Below, one piece after another: positions 21,508-33,697 of a stretch of 64,000 bases of DNA. Both the position numbers and the translations under genes were made by a program. Within the stretch, counting starts at the first letter, position 1. Every line of letters starts with the position of its first letter. Where the stretch lies: the NCBI RefSeq assembly GCF_954871325.1, contig NC_088775.1, positions 41,641,561-41,705,560 on the forward strand. Direction: 5' to 3'. The stretch comes from Gordionus sp. m RMFG-2023. Taxonomy: Eukaryota > Nematomorpha > Gordioida > Chordodea > Parachordodidae. The notes beneath the pieces were generated by a model. The model did not search any database, was not told the origin of the DNA, and worked only from the letters and a program-made list of their open reading frames with translations.

Positions 21508-24500
21508 TCCTCAATGCTATTTGTCTGGCCGAATCCATGCCTAATTTTATTTTCAATTAGAAGGCAGAGATGTGTACGAATTATGCAAAGTCGGTAGCCT
21601 GGGGATGGGATAAAATAAAATATGAATCCCAAAACTCCATATGCAAATTCGTCGGCGGAGGCCCTCCTGAACAGCAACCCTTTCGTCAGCCCCCTGTTTA
21701 CAGCGGTGGACGTAACAGGGAACCGCTACCAGGCACAAGCCACGAACCACCGACGACGACGAGCCTACCTTTGTCGCAGCCTATAAGATCCAGGGCAAGC
21801 GAAGTGACGGTAGAAACCGTAAATGTTTTTATTCGATCACTTCCCCCTTCAGCCCAGCAGCTGGGTATTTCAGAGGCTCTGGCACCCTGGGCCGATACCT
21901 GCATCTCTACCCTGGACAAGGATCACATCCGACAATGGATTAGAGACCTGAGGCGCCAGAAGTATTCCCCAGGTGGGGTGCCAGAAGAGGATCAAGCAGA
22001 GGAAGAAGCCAACGATGACGACAGTGACGCTATATTCGACCTACCTATAACCGAGCAATTTGAGCATGAAGGGGAGCCGATAATCCTGGCGAACGTCTTC
22101 ACAGATAGGATTTCCCCTTATGCCAACGCCGTCTTGCCTCCGTCTGCGCTCCATAGATTCCTCAGGCTTATGGGTATCGATACAACGGACGCGGTACCAA
22201 TCAATCTAGGTGCATCGTTAGACTTGGCAACTTTTATTCTAAAACCTCACCCTCTACAATCGCCCTTTACAAGACGAATCGCCCTTAGAGGATTCTGCCC
22301 AAAATTCAACAATCAAGCGGTAACGGATCACGGCGGATTCTTTAGGAACAGGTTTATCAGGCTAGCCTCCAAATACTAGCCCATCATTGATCAGCTGGTC
22401 ACCGCAGGGGTAATAGAGCAAACCGACACTACATTCTGTTCTCCATTATTCTTAATTCCTAAAAATGATAATACTCCGCGCATCATCTCAGATTTTTCCA
22501 ACGTATCCAAAAATTTTATTAAGTATCCCTTTAAATTAAAAACCATCCCAATGATCGCGCCCATGCTGGCAGGAGCTAGAAAGGCAACAAAGATAGACTT
22601 GAAATCGGCCTTTTATTTCATACCGCTTGCGCAATCAAGAAGGAGGTTCTTTGGATTCGCTAATAGTAATATATATACAGATACAAAACCCTCCCAATGG
22701 GGGCCGGCTTCTCGCCCTTTGCCCTCCAAAACATAGTACTGGACCTATGCGCTAAGACTGTCAAAAGAGCTAATTACTCAGTATATCTCGACGACGTGAT
22801 AGTCTTTCATGCAGATGAGAGGATTGTATTCGAAGACACGATGAACCTCCTTGACATGGCAGCTGCATGGGGATTAACAGTGAGTGTCACGAAGTCAGTC
22901 ACCATACCTACCGGAAAAATAAGATATTTAGGGATTGACATTAATATCGAAGACAAGACGGCCACCGTAGACCCGGAGAACAAAAAGAGACTACGTTTTT
23001 GCCAGCTCATATTATATAAGCACACTCTACAGGCCATGGCTTTCGAAAAAGACATCGCTTTAGAAGTCCTCGGCATATTAAACCATTACACGTACTCTAT
23101 CACGGGTTTATCAAGAGTGTTCGTACCATACTACCATACGATGCTAGACACAGAAGGAATGCCACCCTTGGATTACATTAGGGCGTACCCTAAAGCCGTC
23201 GCGGCAATCTCAGCAATGATGAAACCTTTCCCATTTACCTTCCCTATCAATGCCATCATCTATGTGGATGCCTCAGATACCCATATAAGGGTAGCCGAGG
23301 GACTAAACGATAAAGCATCCTTTACGTTTGGTGAGGCCAAGCTATCCTTAGGGATACCAGAATACACAGCTTCCCACATCAACCAAAAGGAGTACCTCGC
23401 AATATGGGTCGGCTGTAAGTATGGACTAAATAAATACGGATCTATCCCCTCCATCGTAACGGATAGCCAAGTTGCATATACTATAATCAAAAAGGGAGGC
23501 TCCAGATCCCCGATTTGCGAAGTATTAGTAAAGATCATGCTCTCCATTGGATTCAAGAGTTTCGTCCATCTAGCGCGTAACCTAACCTGAATCGAGTCAG
23601 AAAATAACAGGGCGGACGAGCCAAGCCGTGACTGGATCCTCAATGAACAAGCCCATGACACATTACACGATATCGACGTGGAGGGCCTACCCCCAGTCGA
23701 ACTGGGACTACCTTGGGTGAGAGCGTCAACCCCGTTTAGGACGGAAGAAGATGACACTTTCCTACCCATTCCAGCTAACCTCAACAATATCGAGGAGGAC
23801 TTTGACCCATCGATATTCGAAAGAACTCTAGATCTAACGGCTATCGAGGAACAAATAATCCAAGAAGATCAACAAGCTGAGATTGGCCCCAAGGAACATA
23901 TCCCTCCCACACATTCACCATAAATATGTCTTAAAATATATTGTAATTATATCGATTAATAAACCAAAATTATAAAATTAATCGCTAACATGACAAATAG
24001 TCAATACAGACCGATAGGTCTACTGGAGACGGGCGCCATGATAATGGCCCCTATCTGCTCCGGATATATATATACATATCCCCCACCCAGGATAAAATAT
24101 CACAGGGCTACATGACCACCTCCAGAAATAATGTCCTATGCCTATAAATAGGATACGTTAGGGTAAATGTTTACTTTTTTGTTATTTTAATTAAATTAAT
24201 TTTAAAGAAACATTACCCTAGCGTAGACGGTGTTCACCCCTATGATTTTTTCCTGGGCAAGGCTAGTTCGCCTTCATACAACAAATCTAATTGATTGTTG
24301 TCACATGATATAGTGATTATTATATCATAGTGTGTTATTAACAGCCATCTTTATAACCGCCATTTTATTAAAAATGTAAACATATATTGTTTGTATAGTA
24401 TATATCATTTATGTATTATATATGGTTATTAGATAATAAAGAATAGTCTTGCAAGACTTCAGGGTTCTCCAGTACCTTGTGTAATGGGGAGCCCTGCAAA

Positions 24501-24530
24501 TCTTTAGCATGAACGCCGCTGCTTTTACTT
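21508..24530 (+). mobile_element. Retroelement fossil with RT-RNase H, family unsettled
   Basis: G+C content is clearly above that of all neighbours. Parts: an N-terminal region (about 21570-22379) rich in Pro, Glu and Asp with no zinc knuckle; a reverse transcriptase (about 22381-23000) with VIEQTDTTFCSPLFLIPK, KIDLKSAFYFIPL, a PMGAGFSPF segment and catalytic YLDD; and an RNase H (about 23250-23640) with YVDAS, a TDSQVAY block and NRADEPSRDW. No protease, integrase or tyrosine recombinase was found. No LTR pair or target duplication is visible. The ADxxSR ending recalls DIRS-like elements; the PMGxGxSPF motif recalls hepadnavirus-type polymerases more than Gypsy. It is broken at about three places and fairly young by its composition. 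Confidence 0.6.
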
Positions 24531-24620
24531 TTATTGTCCTTGAGCCTCAACCTCAATTATCATCATGATCGGAACTAGGGATATCTGATAATTTGAGAGG
24601 TTGAGGCTCAGGGACAATAA
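24531..24620. repeat. Imperfect inverted duplication at the ND4 re-entry point
   Basis: 24531-24562 is the reverse complement of 24586-24620 with one mismatch and a short length difference. The right arm continues into clear ND4 coding sequence. This is the fourth such foldback in the mitochondrial insert, placed exactly where mitochondrial sequence resumes. Confidence 0.8.
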
Positions 24621-24799
24621 TCCTTATCATTTTGGCATTTTTAGTAAAATTACCTATTTACATTTTTTATCTCTGGCTTCCTAAGGCTCATGTAGAAGCG
24701 TCGACATCAGGATCCATATTACTAGCGGGGTCCCTATTAAAATTAGGAGTATTCGGGCCCAACGTAACAATCTTTGGCAATTTTATAAATGTGCTATAA
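24563..24799 (+). pseudogene. ND4: Mitochondrial ND4 pseudogene, second part
   Basis: Reads [20 protein letters not shown] followed by [20 protein letters not shown], which is the most conserved stretch of NADH dehydrogenase subunit 4 ([16 protein letters not shown]). It ends in GNFMNVL near an A run, beyond which the hAT miniature element resumes. It lies on the COX1 strand. Confidence 0.9.
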
Positions 24800-24811
24800 A
24801 AAAAAAATTTC

Positions 24812-25045
24812 CTGGAAAACAATGTGTATGATTGTTTGCAATATATAGATTTGGTCGATGAATTGTATTACTATAATTCTATGATAAAAGTATTAATTTT
24901 TTCAGCAATAAATTTTGTTCTATTTCATCTAAAAAATTTAATAGATAACCCCCCAAATAATTTATCTTACTCACATTAAAGCAGCCTACCCCCCTCAAAA
25001 ATAGGATGCAAACTGTTCCTACCCCTCCCGCTCATGTAGACGCTG
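24812..25045. mobile_element. Non-autonomous hAT element, right half
   Basis: GGAAAACAATGTGTATGATT, TTTGGTCGATGAATTGTATT, the AAAGCAGCCTACCCCCC block and the end CTCATGTAGACGCTG all match the copies at 50201-50767 and 51553-54223. It completes the element begun at 10690. Its outer end abuts ACTTCTCC (25046-25053), the duplicate of 10682-10689. Confidence 0.88.
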
Positions 25046-25300
25046 ACTTCTCCTGTATTTATCTCATCACAAAGAGCATCTGTTGTGCTTTTCTCCAGTG
25101 TAAAACCAAACGGCATTTCATCAATTTTGGTTGGTTCTTTTATCCACTTCTCTAACACCCTCTTAAATACTTTCATTGATTTTCCAATAGTTTAATAGCT
25201 CTCGCAATCTAAAGAATCATTTTTCCCCTTGTATACTGGAATTTATATTTCTTCGCAAATGCTAGGGAATAGTTCCTTCCAAAGTTATATATTTGCTCAA
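25046..25300 (-). pseudogene. RTE-type LINE, start of reverse transcriptase
   Basis: The minus strand gives IPVYKGKNDSLDCESY, then MKVFKRVLEKWIKEPTKIDE and MPFGFTLEKSTTDALCDEIN, the typical RT motifs 0-2 of RTE-clade LINEs (family form: ...IPVYKGKGD.LECGSY RGIKLLEH.MKVFERVLE..). The expected RGIKLLE segment between the two is missing. The chain continues at 10681 downward as KYLAKEKKLYYAFVDLEKAF, so the nest at 10690-25045 interrupted one LINE. Confidence 0.85.
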
Positions 25301-25439
25301 AATAAATCGTAAAATTTGAAGATCTTTTATTTTTTTAAAATTTTGAGCAGCAATCTTCAGAGATCTAAAAATATTTTAGATCAACGATAAATATCTTCAT
25401 TTTTTATAATGTTATAGTTAATTATTATTTTTATGATAT

Positions 25440-27374
25440 TATTTAAATTAAAATAAAAATTCAATAAAGATGTACCGACAATTTTCATAATCGTTATTTT
25501 TTTTAAACTTTTTTTGACATATATAGGTAAAAATTTATATTTAAAAAAAAATTTATATTAAAATATCAATGAAGATGTAATATAACACAGAAAAGTGGCA
25601 ATTGTCACAATCGTTATTTTTTGACTTCTTTGATTTATTGTGTCGCAAATAGGTAAAAATTTATATTATTAAGATGTAAAAATAAAATTTTAATGAATAT
25701 GTACCATAGAAATGACAATTGTCATAATCGTTATTTTTGAATTTTTTTAAAGCAAATGAGTATAAATAGATATTGTTAACATGTTAAATTAAAATTTCAT
25801 CGAAGATGTACCATAGGAAAGTGATATTTGTCATAATCGTTATTTTTGAACTTTTTTGAATTTTTTTAAAGCAATTGGGTAAAAATATATATTGTAAACA
25901 TGTTAAAATTAAAATTTCAATGAAGATGTACCACAGGAAAGTGACAATTGTCATAATCTTTATTTTTGAACTTTTTTGAATTTTTTTAAGGCAAATAGGT
26001 AGAAATATATATTGTAAACATGTTAAATTAAAATTTCAGTAAAGATATACCATAGGAAAATGATTATTGTCATAATCGTTATTTTTAAAATTTTTAAGTA
26101 AATGGGTGAAAATATATATTGTAAACTTATTAAATTATAATTTCAGTGAAGATGTACCATAGGAAGGTGACAATTGTAATAATCGTTATTTTTGAACTTT
26201 TTATAATTTTTTTAAGGCAAATGGTTAAAAATAGATTTTGTTAAATGTTAAATTAAAATTTCAGTGAAGATGTACCACAGAAAAGTGACAATTGTCATAA
26301 TCGTTATTTTTGAAATTTTTTATAGCAAATGGGTAAAAATAGATATTGTTAACATGTTAAATTAAAATTTCAGTGAAGATGTACTACAGGAAAGTGACAT
26401 TTCGAACTTTTTTGGATTTTTTAAGACAAATGGGCAAAAATAGATATTGTTAACATGTTAAATTAAAATTTCAATGAAGATGTTCCATAGGAAAGTGACA
26501 ATTGTCATAATCGTTATTTTTGAACTCTTTTGTAATTTTTTAATGCAAATGGGTAAAAATATATATTATTAACATATTAAATTAAAATTTCAGTGAAGAT
26601 GTACAACAGAGTGACAATTGTCATAACCGTTATTTTTGAACTTTTTTGAATTTTTTTCAGGCATATAGGTAAAAATATATATTGTTAATATGTTAAATAA
26701 AATTTTAGTGAAGATGTACCACAGGAAAGTAACAATTGTCATAATTGTTATTTTTGAACTTTTTTGAATTTCTTTCAGGCATATAGGTAAAAATATATAT
26801 TGTTAACATGTTAAATAAAATTTAAGTGAAAATGTACCACAAGAAAGTAACAATTGTCATAATCGTTATTTTTGAACTTTTTTGAATTTTTTTAAGGCAA
26901 ATAGGTAAAAGTATATATTCTAAACATGTTAAATTAAAATTTCAGTAAAGATATACCATAGGAAAATGATTATTGTCATAATCGTTATTTTTAAATTTTT
27001 TAAAGTAAATGGGTTAAAATATATATATTGTAAACTTATTAAATTAAAATTTCAGTGAAAATGTACCATAGGAAGGTGATAATTGTAATAATCGTTATTT
27101 TTGAACTTTTTAAAAATTTTTTAAGGCAAATGGGTAAAAATAGATTTTGTTAACATATTAAATTAAAATGTCATAATCGTTAACTTTTTTGGATTTTTTT
27201 AATACAATTGGGTAAAAATATATATTTGTAAACATGTTAAATTAAAATTTCAGTGAAGATGTACTATAGGAAAGTGATAATTGTCATAATGGTTATTTTT
27301 TAATTTTTTTAAAGCAAATGGGTAAAAATATATATATTGTTAACTTGTTAAATTAAAATTTCAGTTGAAGATAT
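25440..27374. repeat. Satellite array, about 16 units of ~117 bp
   Basis: Each unit contains AAATTTCAGTGAAGATGTACC, then GTGACAATTGTCATAATCG, a T-rich run, and GGCAAATGGGTAAAAATATA, at spacings of roughly 105-122 bp. The core GACAATTGTC is a perfect palindrome in many units. A block of about two units at 25976-26220 recurs nearly unchanged at 26882-27125, a higher-order duplication 906 bp apart. The array resumes at 34730 after the Gypsy insertion. Confidence 0.92.
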
Positions 27375-27557
27375 TAAAATATTTCTCATATTATTGAATT
27401 TATTTAATTTCAATTTTTTTATTTCAAAATTTCTATTTTTCATATATATATCTTACATAATTTTTCTTCTTTTTTTAACAATAAAAATAATATTTTTGAT
27501 TGACATTTTATAATATATATGCATAAATATATATCATAATAGTACAAAACTACAACA
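27375..27557 (-). repeat. 3' LTR of the minus-strand Gypsy element
   Basis: Shares TGTTGTAGTT, the ATATATTTATACATATATTA-like stretch and the AAATTCAATAATATG end with 34463-34724, in the same orientation. It is shorter, lacking a central block. It abuts the GATAT duplication at its outer side. Confidence 0.8.
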
Positions 27558-28430
27558 CGCCCACCCTTCATAGGCCACGTGTTCATTATCCCTAAATATA
27601 ATTTCATATAATTTATAATATTCGCTTCATTTTCATAATCTCCAAATTCTCTTCATTTATTTGATATCATTCCTTCATAATCCTCAATTCTTACATTTGT
27701 GTCATAGCTCTTGGTCATCTATACTCCCATATTTCAATCATTTTCTTATATTCCAACACATCCGGGTTATATGTAACATATAAGATAAATATATTTTCAA
27801 AATATTATAATCAAAATATATGAAACTTCTAAATATAACTTCTTTCCCAACATAATTACTCAATATTTTGGTCTCAAAGGAAATTTGAATTTTCATTTGT
27901 TAACATAATTATACTAACTACATATTATAATAAATTTGTGATCTACGCTATTATTTTGTTAAAATTTAATATAATTATGTAAATATAATATTGTACAATT
28001 TAATAATAATATGTAAATATAATTTTGTGACATATATATAATATTTTGTTAACATTTGAAAATACAATTCTATGACATATATACTACACTTATTTTGTTA
28101 ACATAAAATACATTTTAATATTTTCTTTTCTTTCACATTTGGTCCTTTAAACCAATTATGAACACAACTTCTTTTTTTTTAAAACAAAAATAATATACAC
28201 TCGTATTTATTTCTTTTCACACCACTGGAGATCGATTATCTTATTAAAGTTTTTTTTTATTTTCTATTATAACTGTTTTATCAAAGATTATAATAATAAA
28301 TTTTTATCTCACTAAATTCACTGTTCCCACTGGAAAATTTTTCTTTTATTTAACTCATTTTTGCACATGTTACTTTAAAAAATATTAATTTAATTATATT
28401 TAAAAGTTTGTATTTTAAGTATTTTTTATA

Positions 28431-29254
28431 CAGTGAAACGATACACATGTTTAAATATACTATAAAAGGGGGTAAACAAAATAAGATTTTATTTTTAATA
28501 GAATAAAGATTGAAATTAAATATGGACAAGCAATTAATTAAGAAGATTAAGTTGATTAATCATTATAAAAAGAAATGTGTTACATATATCTAATTTGTGA
28601 TGAAAAATGAATTTTTTTTTTATTTTCTTTGAGAATGCTCAAGTAAGATATTTGATTAAATTTCATTTAAAATTCTAAATCATTTTTTGTAAAAAGTCTT
28701 TTTAATATTTGAAAATATTTTAGAATTTCTTAAATGTAATCTATTTTGTATATCCATTTATTTCGATAAAAATATGATAACACTATAAACTTTTATAATA
28801 ATTTCGATTAAATAATTAATACATAAAAAATATAATTATAATTTATCAAACATTTGTTGTTTTTCCGGCATTGATAACATTTTGGTAACTATATCTAATT
28901 TTTCTTTATTCCAATATTTGTATATTCTTTTTGGTCTTTGAATTCTCGACGAAGATTGGGAGTTTTCATTTAAATTGGAAAAATTAGTATTACTATTGGA
29001 TAATAAAGATTCTATATTAAGCATTTTTTTTTATTATTTAAGAAAAATTAAAAATAATTAATATGTAAGTATTTTAATTTTTTATTTTGAATTAAATTTT
29101 AACACATTTTTTTTATAATGATTAATCAACTATATTAATCTTCTTAATTAATTGCTTGTCCATATTTAATTTCAATCTTTATTCTATTAAAAATAAAATC
29201 TTATTTTGTTTACCCCCTTTTATAGTATATTTAAACATGTGTATCGTTTCACTG
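28431..29254. mobile_element. Mariner-like foldback element inside the Gypsy fossil
   Basis: 824 bp, flanked by TA on both sides (28429-28430, 29255-29256). Terminal repeats begin CAGTGAAACGATACACATG and run for about 145 bp with few differences. A 62-codon minus frame (28836-29024) contains QRPKRIYKYWNKEKLDIVTK, which I do not recognise. TA duplication and the CAGTG start are typical of Tc1/mariner or pogo elements; this one is non-autonomous. Confidence 0.8.
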
Positions 29255-29667
29255 TATATCCACTCATATTTTTCTCGAAATTAATTTTAAATCACATATT
29301 TAAAAACATAATTCCATAATTAATGGAAAACATTATATAAATTTCAATAATTAAGCATTTATTGAAACTATATCTACTCATATTCAATAATTAATAATTT
29401 AGAATTAATGGAGAACATTTAAGAAATTTTTATAATTTATATACATATGTGCACAATATATATAAATCACTAATTAAATTCCCCATCAATTTAAAATTAA
29501 TTTTTCTCAATAATTAAGCATTTATTGGAACTATATTCACTAATATTCTCCCAATAATTAATAATTTATAATAAATATATCTAAATTAATTGAGTATTTT
29601 TTAAATATTAATGATTTATAACCAATATATACATTTATATGGTATTCATAATAAATAAAAATAACAA

Positions 29668-30431
29668 TCAATATATTACTTTCATATGGTCGTTATGGCG
29701 TATCCCAATATTTCCGTCACAAAATTTAACCTTACTCATTTTTAATCCAAAATTTTCGAGTACAATACCTTTCTCCCATTTCTGATCTTTATTATCAAAA
29801 ATACGACCCCATATTAATTTTCCCACCGGAAATTTTATAATGGCCTTTTCACAAGGTAATATTTTATTACTTCCATTTGGTGTTAAAAAATCCAAAAGAA
29901 ATCTTGTTCTCCTATTCAAAAATAACTCTACAGGAGTAACTCCCTCCTTATTTTTTGAATTATTGTAAAATAATTGTGCTAACCAAATATCACTTTTTTC
30001 TTGTTTAGCCTTTTTATCCAATTTTTTACAATAGCTACCATCCTTTCAGCCTACCCATTCGAGCTAGGATGATAAGGTGGAGTAAGTATGTGTTGTACTA
30101 TCACAGAATGTTTAAAATTTTCACTTATAAAAGCTGGACCTCCATCAGACACTATTTTGTCCGGCAAACCAAATTTTGCAAATAATTCACTTAATTTATT
30201 ATTAACAATTTTAGTTGTATAACCATGTACCTCTGCATATTCTATCCACTTTGAATATGAATCCACCACTAAAAAATATGATCTTTTATCCAAATCAAAA
30301 AAATCTATATGAATACGTTCCCACGGTTTCTTTGATCTAGGCCATATTTGCCCTAACTCTTTGCGGGGCATATTTGCACATGTATTACATGGAACACATT
30401 TCCTTGTAATTTTTTCAATATCCTTACCCAT
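29668..30431 (-). pseudogene. Gypsy fossil: integrase region
   Basis: The upstream part holds a zinc-binding-like CVPCNTCANMPRKELGQIWP and the start of the catalytic core (RIHIDFFDLDKRSYFLVVDS, KFGLPDKIVSDGGPAFISEN, YHPSSNG). The downstream part reads like the C-terminal integrase region (VTPVELFLNRRTRFLLDFL). It lies at the 3' end of the coding zone, as in Ty3/Gypsy. Broken. Confidence 0.85.
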
Positions 30432-30458
30432 ACCAGGCCACTATACATATTCACGAGC

Positions 30459-32111
30459 TCAAGATTTCATTTTATCTCGACCCTGATGTCCGGCATGTAA
30501 TAAATTCACAATTTTAATGCATAATTTCAAAGGAATTATAGCTCTATTTCCTCGCATTACACAATCATCCACCACGGACAATTCTTTTTCAATTTTTTTA
30601 TAATTTTTATAATTATTACCCCACGGTTTTTTACCCAACAAGAATAATTTTATTTGACTCAATTCTTTATCTTTTAGAGTATTCATTTTAAGAGTTTCCC
30701 AATCTGTGGGACCTCCTTTTAAGATATTTGATAGAGTTCGCACCAATGCATCTTCTCTATCTATAATCATGTTATCAGTAATTTCAGGAGTAGCACAACC
30801 TGCCCCTAATCTCGACAATATATCTGGCAAATGATTTTCTCTTCCTCGCCTATATTTTATTTCCACATTAAAACTTCCCACAAGTAACAACCACCGTTGT
30901 AACCTCGGGGACATCATTAATTCTTTGTTGTTTTCTTGAACAAATGAATTAATGGCTTGTGATCTGTATAAATCTCAAATCTTTTCCCGATTAAATATTC
31001 GCGACATTTGGTCAACCCAAAAATAATCACTAAAGCCTCCTGTTCTATAACAGAATAGCTAGTTTCCACTTCATGAAATATTCGTGTAAAAAAATAATTG
31101 GCCTCTCTAAACCATCAATGACATGTAATATTGAGCTTCCGACACCTTTATTTGATGCATCAACAGCAAGAATTATCTCCAAGTCATTGTTAAAACACTC
31201 ACCAATTTTTCTCTTTAAATTTTCAAAAGAATTCCTTTGTTCAATTTTCCATTCAAAATTAACACCTTTTTTTAATAAGTCATATCATGGAGCTGCTATT
31301 TTTTCAAAATTAACCACAAATCTATGATAATAATTTATCATGCCCATAAAAGACTGCACTTCAGCTTTATTACTAGGCTGATTTATGTTTAAAATATTTT
31401 TTAAATTTTTATCAAGCGGCTTCACTTCAATTCCATTAATTTGATGAACCAAATACACTATTTCGGTGACACCAAGAATAATTTTCTCTTTACTGGCTTT
31501 TAAACCTTTATCTTGAATTCTCTTGAAAACCTCTTCAAGACGTTGATTATGTTGTTCTGCCGTCACTCCAGTTATCAACACATCATCCATTAATAAAATA
31601 CGCCTTCCAAACCCTGGAAAACTGATGCCATTGTTCTCTGAAAAATTGGTGCAGATACACTTAACCCAAAAGGTAATCTACAAAACGCAAATAATTCTTT
31701 AGGCGTGGTTATTGTCAACAATTTACGAATTTCTTCTTTCAAAGGCAATTGTAAATATGCTGATGAAAAGTCAACTTTTGAAAAATATTTGGCTCCCTTT
31801 AAATTTGCCAAAATTTCTTCAATTCGAGGTAATGGATATTTCACTTCCACAACCCATTTGTTAAGTGTTACTCTAAAATCTGCACATAATCTAAGTTTTG
31901 TATTAGATTTTTTAACGGGTACTAATGGTGAAGGCCATTCACTATATTCCACAGGAATAATAATACCATCATTAACCCATTTATCTAATTCTTCGTTGAT
32001 TTCCTTTTTCCACTCAAAAGGAACTCTACGACACGCTAAGAAAATAGGTGAAAATCCCTCTTTTAATTTCAAATCCACTTGATAATCATTTAGACATCCC
32101 AGTGTCTTCAA
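30459..32111 (-). pseudogene. Gypsy fossil: reverse transcriptase and RNase H region
   Basis: The RT part shows EWPSPLVPVKKSNTKLRLCA, YFSKVDFSSAYLQLP, CRLPFGLSVSAPIFQRTM and MDDVLITGVT. The RNase H-connection part shows QSFMGMINYYHRFV and further on RWLLLVGSFNVEIKYRRGRE NHLPDILSRLG-type residues. These are characteristic of Ty3/Gypsy rather than Copia. Broken at several points. Confidence 0.88.
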
Positions 32112-32218
32112 AAATTATACCATATTTTTCCACTAAAATAGGTATAGCATTTTTAACTCTATTTAATTCATTAATTTCATTATTAATTTTTTTATCATTA
32201 TCAATTTCATTATTGATC

Positions 32219-32722
32219 TTATATTGATTTGAATCTATCATTAACTATAGATTCTTTCACTTCACTCATTAATTTATTCATTTCCCTTTCTTTAAGCTTT
32301 TCCCTGACTTCATTAATCATTATTTTTCTTTCGGCATTATCTTTAGCCAATTCGCTATCAATTATAAATAAATCCCAATAATTATTTCTAGGTCCAAGTT
32401 TGCTAATCCAATCCCAACCCATAATTGCTTCAACATTTTTTTCCACTATCCATAAATCCAAAATTATACGAATATCATGAAAAAGAACATCCCACTGAGT
32501 TCTACCCATAACTTTGATTTCAGAATCAAATTGTTTTATACACATATTTATTTTTTCAATAATATCATTAGGCCAATATTTATAAAAATTTTCACAAGAC
32601 ATGATTGAAATACTTGCCCCGGTATCAAATAACATTTCAACCATTTGTCCACCAAATTTTAAATTAATATGAGGACATGAACTCTGTTCCTTTGCTCCCT
32701 CAGTTATTAAATTTTTAGGCAA
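32219..32722 (-). pseudogene. Gypsy fossil: aspartic protease region
   Basis: MLFDTGASISIMSCENFYKY holds the active-site DTG triad, with a later IMGWDWISKLG corresponding to the flap-side G-D/N region. The matching part of the plus-strand copy lies at 46490-47029 (LLDTGAAISMVSYENY), which shows that the two elements are related. Confidence 0.82.
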
Positions 32723-33127
32723 TTTAATCGGTTGAATGATATATTTATTTTAATCTCTTTTTCAATATAATTAATATTCATACCTAAATTCATCTCAGAA
32801 TTTAAAGATCTCTGTATCTCATTTATGTTTTTATTAAAAATCTCTCCTGGATATTTCTCACTTGTTTGATTACAATAATCCTTTTTATTCAGATTATTGG
32901 TTAATTTAAAAATTTTATTTCATCAAAATGACAATAAAAATTTCCTACATTAAAACTCTTTTTATTCGAGTTAAATTTCAATGTATAATCATCATTCCCA
33001 TGATGATTATCAATTTTATTATATATATATCCACAAAATTTTTAATAAAACCATATATATCAAAATATTTATTATTCTCTAAATATGATTTTTCTATTTT
33101 TATATGATTCTCTTTCAAATCATATAG

Positions 33128-33697
33128 TCACTGTGACCCACTCACACTTTGGATACAATGTATGGCAATGTGTCCCATTTCTTCACATTTGAAACACATT
33201 CTTTCATGGTCTGTATTGTATATTTCTGTTTTATCCATATTTGTAATACTAGGATTTTGTATATTTCGAACCACTGGATTTATCACTACATATGTTCGTT
33301 GCGGAAATCCACTTTTGAAATTGGCTTCTTTCACCATGCAATTTCTTTTTATATGTCCTACAAAACCACATCTATGACACACTATGTCATTTTTTTCACT
33401 TGGTTTTGCAGTCACATTCTCATTAGTTTTTCGGTCTCTTGAATAACAATTTTTACCGATATGTCCTTTTCTTCCACAAAGTTCACAACTTTCAATTATA
33501 TTATTATTATTTTTAATTTTTAAGTTGGAAACATCTCTGGACAAATTTTTCATATTTTCTTTCATTTCTCTAATTTCACGTAAAATTAGAGATTCCTCTG
33601 TACTTTGTCTCAAAGTATTATTAGTATTATTATTTTTCAAAATTTCTACTGGTTTCTCGATTAAAACCTCAGAAATTTGCTTTTTAAATTCTATCAC
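33128..33697 (-). pseudogene. Gypsy fossil: gag with three CCHC zinc knuckles
   Basis: Three knuckles: CELCGRKGHIGKNC, CHRCGFVGHIKRNC and CFKCEEMGHIAIHC, after a coiled-coil-like Glu/Lys/Asn-rich stretch. Such knuckles bind the element's RNA. An Asn-rich stretch further upstream (33700-34170) is probably the remaining gag. Confidence 0.85.

Noticed and set aside
23260-23787. 175-codon minus-strand frame
   Set aside because: Lies opposite the RNase H of the retroelement, which carries recognisable motifs.
25440-27374. CRISPR-like repeat array
   Set aside because: Units of ~117 bp are repeated throughout, with no short direct repeat and unique spacers; this is a eukaryotic satellite.
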